A stretch of 64,000 bases of DNA from Antedon bifida (lineage: Eukaryota > Echinodermata > Crinoidea > Comatulida > Antedonidae), in NCBI GenBank assembly GCA_963402885.1, contig OY727100.1:23779665-23843664 (forward strand), read 5' to 3'. The notes under the pieces are model-generated. The model searched no databases and was not told the DNA's origin. It worked only from the letters and a program-made list of their open reading frames with translations. Positions 56,270 through 64,000 of this stretch are shown here, one piece after another. The stretch's first letter is position 1; each line of letters opens with the position of its first letter. A program made the translations under genes and the position numbers.

Positions 56270-58368
56270 TTACAGTACTCCTGTTTGTATTGAAATGGCC
56301 ATCACACTTGCACTTCCAACGGGTGAATCTGAAAGACAAAATTACGTATGATGCAAGCAGCTCAGAGAGGTATTGTTGTGGAGTACCGGAACCCATACAT
56401 TTATTGAATTGTAGGCCTTACCTCTGTGCCAATTAGTGACACCACTTTCGGTGGAGTAGAGGAATAGAGGGGCTATACCAGCTCGCTCCCATGCACAAGT
56501 TCGAAGTGTCGTCACAACCACCCATCCGGCGTCATTCGCACATCCACCATGGTTCTTGCTGATGTACCACATACGACACTGTCCGTTTCCTAAACATCCA
56601 TTACTGTAAAATACAATGAGCATACACGATTCTAGAGTTTTCGACATAGAATCCCAGAAGGGATAATGAATTAAGCTAGCTATTACTGGAAAAGTACGTC
56701 ATCTCCAAGAAAAAAAAAGAAGAGAAAAAAGGCCTACCCAATTCCAACACTAGGATCAATTCCAAAGTGATTGAAGGACGATGTTAGCATATCTGGGTAC
56801 GGTGTCTGTATAATACGGTCGTTGTGAAACCAGTTATTCTTGTTGGTACCAATGCCATTAAATATCAATGTCATAACTTCTACACCTTCTTCATAGAAAG
56901 CAAATTTAACCTGAAAGTGAGAGAGGAAGCACAATACATTAAACTAATCACAAGGCAACTACAAAAAAATAAATGAAATGTTTTATGAGCATACTACCTT
57001 CTTAATATCCAATGCGCCCCATTGCTCTACCAACGTACTTTTGTAAGGAACCCGCACGTTACCATCGACCTCCGCTGCCCCAGGTACGTCAGCATTTGAG
57101 GAGTTTTCACCTTTCCATAATTCCGCTAAGTTTATAAATTCTCCCCTGGAATTAGCTCTGAAAATAACCTTAAAGCTCAGGTACAGGCATGAATTTTAAA
57201 TATAATATCTGGTTAATTATACATAAATCAAATATTTGTAAAAGAAATCAAGACGAAAAAACATGAATTTCCCTTAATATGGTCAAATACAAAATTTGGC
57301 AAAATTCTGCCATAAAAACCAGGAAGACATTTTTTCAGTAGTTAGGTAGTTTAACCTAATGTAATAACATGTCTGGTGACTCCCTAGAAGGTGAAAAAAG
57401 ATGGTGGATATATGGTGGATAATTTTTGCTATAGTATGAAAATAAAAATCTGAAGTTTAATAAAAATACCAGAAATGTAAAATTCAATTATATTACCTAT
57501 ATTTAGTCATCTGATAACATTTTTTACCACACCGTTTAGTTTTCATAGCTTTTTAAAATGTTTCTCTATTTACAAAATTTGTGTACAAAAGAATAGAGAT
57601 TTTAGTGTGTAATTTGAACTATCCCCCCACTGATAAGAAAGTGCATATTTTCAACGAGCTCGTGTAACACAAATAAAATCCCAAAAATTATGAAATATAG
57701 GGGAAAATATAGATCGATAATTATTGGAATGTATGATCAATAGAAATTTTTTGCCCGCACCTGGCCTTTAAACTCTGCAATTTAAAACAATTCACATCAT
57801 GAGTTGAATGCGATCGTGACAAGCACGACTCCGCCAAACAAGTCAGTGCATCATCGACATGACAAAATCGCCCATCCTTACCCAATTGATACAATTAAAA
57901 AAAGCTAAACAAAATTGGCCATTTAAAATACATGCTTAACTACAACAAGTTATTCGTTTTAAAATCTCTTAATCTTAATACCGGTGCGTAGCAGCGTAAT
58001 ACGCTAGCTTTGCGTCACGACGAAGATGGTATTACTACAAACCTGAAAATTTAGTTTCGGCAAGTTTATTTTCAAAGTCGGCGAGTTTATTTTCAAAGTC
58101 GGTGAGTGTATTTTCAAATTCGGTAAGTGTATTTTCAAAGCCGGCGAGCGTATTTTCAAAGTCTACAAGTTTAAGTGTTATGTTGTCTAGTTTCTCGTTG
58201 ATTTTCTCGTCGCATGTTTCTCCTTTGGGTTCGGCAGTAGGCCTATACAATTAACAACTCGTTTGTACCACCTCCTGTTGCATATATGTTGACTGTGCAG
58301 TCGAGTCCACAGACGAGACTCGACGTACACCAGTAAACAATAACAGTTAGGCCTAGCGAGAGTTTCAT
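56270..58368 (-). CDS. Uncharacterised secreted coiled-coil protein; frame break after signal peptide
   Basis: Exons in reading order: first exon from ATG 58368-58366 to 58043, then 56998-57155, 56738-56910, 56422-56603, 56270-56328; the last four junctions (donor 58043 onward) are GT-AG and keep one frame to the TAA at 56270-56272. The start encodes a good signal peptide (MKLSLGLTVIVYWCTSSLVC) 33 bp below a TATA box, but that frame ends at TAG near 58244, while the coiled-coil frame (from about 58247) is shifted by one base. The coiled coil has 7-residue repeats (ENTLAGF, ENTLTEF, ENTLTDF, ENKLADF). The C-terminal ~200 residues include ELWKGENSS, VPYKSTLVEQWGALDIKK, VKFAFYEEGVEVMTLIFNGI, NNWFHNDRI, paired Cys in NGCLGNGQCRMWY and GGCANDAGWVVV, and the end SVMAISIQTGVL. 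I do not recognise a named domain. Either a base is missing or extra in this haplotype or assembly, or the true first exon lies elsewhere, or the gene is newly broken. Confidence 0.6.
57170..57771. mobile_element. ~594-bp MITE flanked by TTAA
   Basis: TTAA at 57170-57173 and 57768-57771. Between them the ends are imperfect inverted repeats: left AGCTCAGGTACAGGC, right GCCCGCACCTGGCCT (reverse complement AGGCCAGGTGCGGGC). No coding capacity; TTAA targets fit piggyBac or Kolobok groups. It ends about 15 bp from the acceptor of the second exon of the minus-strand gene. Confidence 0.72.
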
Positions 58369-58400
58369 CGTGACTTTGAACAGTTTTCCTTATTGTTGAT

Positions 58401-58408
58401 TTTATATA
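58401..58408 (-). promoter_or_regulatory. TATA box of the minus-strand secreted-protein gene
   Basis: TATATAAA on the minus strand, 33 bp upstream of the signal-peptide ATG at 58368, implying a very short 5' UTR. A plain TATA box at this spacing supports the signal-peptide exon as the true first exon. Confidence 0.55.
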
Positions 58409-58780
58409 TATCAGCAGATCCACTTAAATGTAAATTAGACAATTCCACTATGAACGTCCCGGATGAGAAATTCTTTTACTGAAACGTCAGAGGCAGACAT
58501 CATGAATAATTCATGAGATTAATTATGACACAAATTAGATATTTATAGTACTACACCTGAGAAGATAGATGAAACATGGTATTTTAAAAGTTAAGAGAGA
58601 TTTTTTAGCAGGATACCCGGCAGGGTAGCAGTAGTAGGGTAGGGTTGTCACGGTAGAATGGTTTGTACAATGTAAGACTGAGCAGATGCGTGCAATATGG
58701 AACTTAACTGCTAGTCTTGAGACGATTTACTTCCAACTCATCTCAACATCAATGAGTGACAGGTATTACGGGCAAGCTGT

Positions 58781-58866
58781 TGGTTCTCACAGCAACGAAG
58801 TACACGCAACGCCGGTAAATTGACCAATCACAATCGATGGACTCCGACGTTGCTTGTGATTGGTCC
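58781..58866. repeat. GACGCAACGC-family repeat, copy 3
   Basis: TGGTTCTCACAGCAACGAAG, ACACGCAACGCCGG, TTGACCAATCACAA and GCTTGTGATTGGTC in the same order as the 8.6-kb copy. Confidence 0.6.
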
Positions 58867-59079
58867 GATCGAGTTATTGCGCTGTGCACGATATGTATGA
58901 CAGTTTTGCATTGCTAAGTTTCTGTTATCGCCCTCTACTGGTTAATTCAATTTTAATAATCATTACTTTTATTACAAAGAATGCATGCTTGTACATGTAG
59001 TAGCCTTCTACTAAAGCTTGAATAATCAAATCATTTTAATGCAATTTAATGATATATTACGTCACCATAACGTAATTGA

Positions 59080-59087
59080 TGACGTCA
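59080..59087. promoter_or_regulatory. cAMP response element palindrome
   Basis: Exact TGACGTCA about 2.0 kb upstream of the SIK start codon. Confidence 0.4.
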
Positions 59088-59305
59088 TAGCCTTTTTGTT
59101 TTTATTTTCCTAATTAGGATTTCCGTTATTAAATAAAGAATTAGCATCAACATTTTAAAAATTAATTTGAATTAATTACTGCCTTTTTTATTCTGTGTCT
59201 TATATAATTGCTTGCATAATCTCTTTTTGTTGACATGTAGCTGCTTCCAAGGAATGGTGATGATATAACATTGTGGGATTTTGTTATGAGCGCTTCTAAA
59301 TCGTT

Positions 59306-59313
59306 TGACGTCA
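59306..59313. promoter_or_regulatory. cAMP response element palindrome
   Basis: Exact TGACGTCA about 1.7 kb upstream of the SIK start codon. Confidence 0.4.
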
Positions 59314-60692
59314 CAGTATAAAAAGCATCTGTAATTATCTTCACCATGGTAACGACGAGGCTTTGTTACAGTACAGACTGCATGAATTTCAATCATTGAA
59401 AAACATCCTAAAAACGATTCACGTTCTGCAAAAGAGTGTACGTTCGGAAGCGACATGTGAACATTTTTACCCCAGCGCGAGCGACGTGCGTAAAACAGGA
59501 ACGCGTTACGCGGTGCACTGATGACGTCGTACGCCTGTTATGTAATCTGCTGTTAATTGTGTGTCAAATAATAGTGGAGTCACATGTACTGTGATTGTTT
59601 ACACTACCCTCGCAAAGAGCTAACAATTGCGTTGAATCATTGATATAGTAGTGACGTACAGATAAGTGGGCACGTAACAATTATGTTGATAGTGTACGTT
59701 ATAAAAGTCAATATTAAAAACATTTTATAACTTTTGACATTCACTATACATTAAATTGTTGTATTTTCACAAGCATTGGAAAAACAGACTATGTTTTAGC
59801 GTCACTTATTACATCATATTTCCCCTCCCCCATAATACAGTATCAAATTATTTTTCTGTGTTATTTTGTAGCCCACAGTGTGATAAAAATTAACATGTAT
59901 ATTATATTTAAAAAATAATTAAACCACGCGCGCGCCTACGCCATGTTGATTTACAAATAAGAAACATAAATATTGACGAGATGTTTAACGAAAAAAAACC
60001 CATTTGAACGCGATGACGTAAGCAAGGATCTGCTGGTGGATCTTTTATCATATTATGTTTATCATTATTATTATTATGAGTATTCATAACAATCACATAA
60101 TTCACTATTTATTAACACAGAATTATTTTACTGTATATTGATACCGTAGGTGAACGGTCCTAATTGTTTCCACGCCTACGGAAAAAACACGGTAAATATA
60201 TTATTATAAATTATAATATATCGTGAAAAGTTTAGTTTAATCATGGAGGTATAACTCCATGGTTTAATCGTCTGCTTTGCAACAAGTTGCACACAGGGAT
60301 GGTAAAAGTGTATACGGTCTACTGGAAACGTAGATTGATAAAGTGCTTAATTTTATGTCATTTTTGCACACAGTCAGTTCTGGCCGAGAATCATATCCGG
60401 AGAAATTGTACGTAAAGATATCTGTCACGTGAGGGTTAAAAAGAGAACTATCTATGGCATGAAAATATAAACTGTATTTAATGTTGTAGAGACAAGAATA
60501 AGTAGAACGAAAATGAAGAAACTACATTTTTGGTAGAACAGCGTAAAAATATAACGTTGATTCTCTGTGAGAATTCTCCTCGCAACAATCCAGGGTCGTT
60601 TCGTTGCAATTTGCGTCATACTACCCGCTGTTACCATGACAACAAATTTGTCACGCCGAGTAGATACCGCCCCTTAGCAAAGTGCTATGGTA

Positions 60693-60700
60693 TGACGTCA
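60693..60700. promoter_or_regulatory. cAMP response element palindrome near SIK promoter
   Basis: Exact TGACGTCA about 350 bp upstream of the SIK start codon, followed 5 bp later by a half-site TGACGTG. Vertebrate SIK1 is a CREB target, so this site could be real. Confidence 0.5.
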
Positions 60701-61045
60701 TTGTTTGACGTGCTCTTTCAGGATTTCTTCAAAATAACATGGCTTGGCCCGGCAAAGTGAGATAAGGTATCGAAAAAGAGCTTGTGTTAACTTCGGTTCC
60801 AGATTCCATCACTGCGGGTTTTTTAATCCACACATCATGTTCACTTTTATTTAGTTTAGTGGAAACCAGGATGAAAACAGAGTTGATCAGTGATGCTATA
60901 TTCGCCTTATGTACCGAATTGGTGGAATAGAGAGAGAAAGGCCGTTGTCATCGGCAAGAAGACGAGCGAGTGTGGTACTATGGATTGTGTCTTGTTGTTT
61001 TAGGCCTATAACACTGTAAGTTCGTGAACATAGCCGCGCTAGAAA

Positions 61046-61195
61046 ATGGTCGTAATGGCATGTCGCTCTGAGCCTACGAAGCCACCACATCGGCGATCAC
61101 AGGCGAGAGTTGGTTTTTACGATATTGATAAAACTCTAGGCAAAGGAAATTTTGCGGTGGTAAAACTTGCGAAACACCGGATTACAAAATCACAG
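61046..61195 (+). CDS. Salt-inducible kinase (SIK1/2-like), first coding exon, partial
   Basis: AMPK-related Ser/Thr kinase; SIKs are phosphorylated by LKB1 and hold CRTC coactivators and class IIa HDACs in the cytoplasm. The exon encodes 50 residues: a short N-terminal extension (MVVMACRSEPTKPPHRRSQA), then VGFYDIDKTLGKGNFAVVKL, with the glycine-rich ATP loop GKGNFAVV, and AKHRITKSQ, ending exactly before GTGAGC. The RVGFYDI-TLGKGNFAVVKL-HRITK pattern matches SIK1/SIK2; SIK3 has YYEIDRTIGKGNFAVVK. No second exon (the VAIK lysine strand) appears in the remaining 2.8 kb, so the intron runs off the window. SIK1 and SIK2 cannot be told apart from this exon. Confidence 0.88.
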
Positions 61196-61547
61196 GTGAG
61201 CAATCCAACTATGTTTAAGAACATACTTACGACGTCGAATGACGTCCTGTATTTATATATGTTTATTATTAAGTTTATTCTTAAATCCATTTTATTAATA
61301 CAGTATATATTCAATCGTATTTACTATGATTTGTTAATTACTTAGGCCTACAGTGTATATAAGTACAGTACTCAAGCAGCAAACATAGTCTGATCGTAGT
61401 TCCTCCATCACGATATGGTCCATATATATATTATTTATAATTGCATAATAATAAACATTATTTATTAGTATCTTCTTATTTGTATCTTCTTACAAGATAT
61501 TCTATATTTTATTGAACCTTCCTTGGAGAACCGACTTGATTTTAGGA

Positions 61548-61985
61548 GTTGGTACCACAGAGAACCAACTTGATTAAATAGGAGTTGGTACCACAGAGAA
61601 CCAACTTGATTAAATAGGAGTTGGTACCACAGAGAACCAACTTGATTAAATAGGAGTTGGTACCACAGAGAACCGACTTGATTTTAGGAGTTGGCACCAC
61701 AGAGAACCAACTTGATTTTAGGAGTTGGTAACGCAGAGAACCGACATGGTTTTGGAGTTTGTACCACAGAGAATCAATTTGATTTTGGAGTTGGTACTGC
61801 AGACAGAGAACTGACTTGATATTAGGAGTTGGTACTGCATAGAACCGACTTGATTTTAGTTGTTGGTACCACAGAGAACCAATTTGATTTTAGGAGTTGT
61901 TGGTACCGACTTGATTTTAGGAGTTGGTACCACAGACAACCAATTTTATTTTAGGAGTTGGTACCGCATAGAACCGACTTGATTT
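61548..61985. repeat. Minisatellite, ~30-36-bp unit, about 13 copies
   Basis: GGAGTTGGTACCACAGAGAA followed by CCAACTTGAT or CCGACTTGAT and TTTAGGA or TAAATAGGA repeats with length variation, in SIK intron 1. Confidence 0.92.
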
Positions 61986-62019
61986 TAGGATGTGGGCCAC
62001 ACCGAGATTGTTCCCTTTT

Positions 62020-62152
62020 CTTGCGACCACCGCACCACTTTATTTCTTGCGACCACCGCACCACTTTATTTCTTGCGACCACCGCACCACTTTATTTCTT
62101 GCGACCAACGTACCACTTTATTTCTTGCGACCACCGAACCACTTTATTTCTT
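62020..62152. repeat. Minisatellite, 26-bp unit, 5 copies
   Basis: CTTGCGACCACCGCACCACT + TTATTT repeats, with ACCAACGTACC and ACCACCGAACC variants in copies 4 and 5. Starts 35 bp after the previous array. Confidence 0.93.
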
Positions 62153-62479
62153 GTAGACTGAGGGCTGCTTGAAGTTTAAGGCAACATTTTCAAAAGTGAG
62201 AAAGTTTAAATATCAAAGGGTTTGAATATTTATCTATTATTATTATTTTGTAGATTAGTTATTGAAAGCGAAAGTATTGATAAAGTTCAATAAAAAATGG
62301 CAGCAGAGATTGGATTTGAAGGTCAGGCTTAGGTTAATTGAGCTTATGTGATGATGTCATTGTAAGAAGATGTGCTTCATAATCAGTTTACTCATTGACT
62401 TAAGATTACAAAATTAAATACATTCTGAAAAAAAAATAAAATGTAAATATACAGTACATGATTGTTTAATGGACCATGG

Positions 62480-62740
62480 TCTGTGAGAAATCTTCTCCAA
62501 GAACTCGTCGTCCTGACGAAGAAATAGTGTTTGTTGCCGAAAGCTTGTCACTACTATTTTCCTGGATCTTTTAATATTAATTTGATTTAGCTTTTTTCAT
62601 ATTTTATTTGTAAAGATCCAGCCACTGATACCCACAGCATTGTCATTTTTTCAGTGCTTATTTTATTTGTATCTTCATTGAGATCCAGCCACTGATACCA
62701 ACAGCATTGTCATTTTTTCAGTATTTTACAGTACCTGTAA
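62480..62740. repeat. Unclassified dispersed element with two ~42-bp direct repeats
   Basis: AGATCCAGCCACTGATACCC + ACAGCATTGTCATTTTTTCAGT occurs at about 62613 and 62686; an inverted relative is at 39311-39366. Upstream, CGTCCTGACGAAG...GCCGAAAGC resembles sequence seen at the ends of some Penelope-like elements, but no protein is present, so the class is left open. Confidence 0.45.
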
Positions 62741-63590
62741 CTGTATTAAGAATCCTATTGTATTAATTAATATATACATTTTTTCCAATGCATTTCAATT
62801 CTCGATGTTACTGTACCTCCAATTTCTAAGGAGATGCAACATTTGAAAAATTATTACGTTTATTCATTTATTACTGGTTAATGTACTACGAAAGATGTAC
62901 AGTAATTGTCCTATATCCTGAGAGGTGACTAAAGGTCGTATTAATAGGATGGAATACACAGGAAATAAAAACATTCCAATCGCTCACTATTTAGGAAAAA
63001 AAATGGAGTTTTTAACATAAAGATACTAAAACTGAACATTTTCTATCCATATAACGTATTGCTATAAATTGTGCTGTAATGATTTAAAAGGAAATGATTA
63101 CTACCTGGTATTGTATTTATTTAGTGATAAAATACAAAGTACTAAAAAATGTGTGTTTATCCATAGATGATCATTCTGAATGTTGTTTGTCCTGGAATAA
63201 TGTAGTACTAAACAGTATGTTTGCCTTGCACTTATCTATATATCCAGGGATATAATAATGTGTGTCACTATCAGCTATTGCTTCATGTGTACTGTTGTTA
63301 ATTCCATATTTTGTATGGATGTTTGTTGTAACTATTTGTGGTTTGGGTTACAATTCATAATTATTTTTGTCTGGATTACAGTACTACCCCAGTAATGGAA
63401 TGTTCAAAACTAATTTGAATATGTTGTAATTATGATTGATTTTAAGAGGTTTAGCTGGGTTTAATACTTTTATTAGATTAAGTATGTTGTATCGTTTACT
63501 GCTTAAGTACATGATTTATCCAATTTGAAGATCATACTTTAATTATTGCTAAATTTGGTAAACAATAATGTACAATATGCAAACCTATAC
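62741..63590. other. SIK intron 1, no further feature seen
   Basis: AT-rich intron sequence without recognisable exon, repeat or RNA gene. Confidence 0.4.
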
Positions 63591-63594
63591 ATAC

Positions 63595-64000
63595 AATACA
63601 AGTGTGATTGAGTCTATACTTATTGTAGTGTGATTGAGTGTATACTTACTGTAGTGTGATTGAGTCTACACTTACTGTAGTGTGATTGAGTCTACACTTA
63701 CTGTAGTGTAATTAAGTCTATACTTACTGTTAGTATGATTGAGTCTACACTTACTGTAGTGTGATTGAGTCTACACTTACTGTAGTGTGATTGAGTCTAC
63801 ACTTACTGTAGTGTGATTGAGTCTACACTTACTGTAGTGTGATTGAGTCTACACTTACTGTAGTGTGATTGAGTCTACACTTACTGTAGTGTGATTGAGT
63901 CTACACTTACTGTAGTGTGATTGAGTCTACACTTACTGTAGTGTGATTGAGTCTACACTTACTGTAGTGTGATTGAGTCTACACTTACTGTAGTGTGATT
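63595..64000. repeat. Minisatellite, 26-bp unit, 15 or more copies, running off the window
   Basis: TGTAGTGTGATTGAGTCTAC + ACTTAC repeats. The left units are variant (GTGTATACTTAC, TATACTTATTG), and units become identical toward the right edge, which suggests the array core lies further right. Confidence 0.95.

Larger units (their letters stand above)
58409..61045. other. Divergent upstream region between the secreted-protein gene and SIK
   Basis: No coding exon seen. Contains one GACGCAACGC-type repeat (58781-58866) and three full CRE palindromes listed separately. A strong acceptor-like TTGTGTCTTGTTGTTTTAG ends at about 61001, 45 bp before the SIK ATG, so a 5' UTR intron is possible. Confidence 0.4.

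Noticed and set aside
61958-62172. ORFs with PLYFLRPPHHFISCDHRTT-like repeats
   Set aside because: Translation of a 26-bp minisatellite in SIK intron 1.
62500-62560. Possible hammerhead ribozyme core (CCTGACGAAG ... CCGAAAGC ... GTC)
   Set aside because: The core motifs are only roughly right and I could not pair a convincing stem II between them. Kept only as a hint of a Penelope-like origin.

Overview
The window is from an animal nuclear genome: AT-rich, with genes split by many short GT-AG introns, metazoan-specific gene families, tRNA-derived repeats, small inverted-repeat DNA transposons (MITEs) and many minisatellites. The gene set (fibrillarin, a mesh/SUSD2-like membrane protein, an NCS-1-like calcium sensor, DPAGT1, a C2CD2L/TMEM24-like lipid transfer protein, a secreted coiled-coil protein and the first coding exon of a salt-inducible kinase) fits a marine invertebrate, plausibly a deuterostome such as an echinoderm. 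The species cannot be fixed from sequence alone. All exon structures were read by eye from splice signals, frame continuity and protein family knowledge.

Layout. 1-2.7 kb: no supported gene. 2.7-5.5 kb, minus: fibrillarin, ten coding exons. 5.6-6.4 kb: a 5'-truncated RTE-type retrotransposon flanked by an 11-bp duplication, just upstream of fibrillarin. 7.3-17.5 kb, plus: a 20-exon mesh/SUSD2-like gene of 1125 codons (signal peptide, NIDO, TIG-like, AMOP, vWD, two sushi domains, one membrane segment). 18.5-27.6 kb: five near-identical head-to-tail copies of a ~1.82-kb unit, each carrying two divergent tRNA-like RNA polymerase III units. 28.9-29.5 kb, plus: an intronless NCS-1-like gene. 31.1-34.9 kb, plus: DPAGT1, nine exons, 426 aa. 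36.6-53.1 kb, plus: C2CD2L-like, 18 coding exons, 791 aa, with introns full of MITEs and minisatellites. 56.3-58.4 kb, minus: a secreted protein of unknown function with a heptad-repeat coiled coil and a possible frame break after its signal peptide. 61.0-61.2 kb, plus: first coding exon of a SIK1/2-like kinase; its intron runs off the window through several satellite arrays.

The genes do not form one pathway. Fibrillarin acts in nucleolar rRNA methylation, DPAGT1 starts the dolichol-linked N-glycan precursor at the ER, C2CD2L tethers ER to plasma membrane, and NCS-1 and SIK belong to calcium and cAMP signalling. The DPAGT1/C2CD2L adjacency is the same neighbour pair as on human chromosome 11q23, where SIK2 and SIK3 also lie, so part of this window appears to keep ancient animal gene linkage. 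The most unusual structure is the 9-kb tandem array with paired divergent tRNA-like promoters in every unit.
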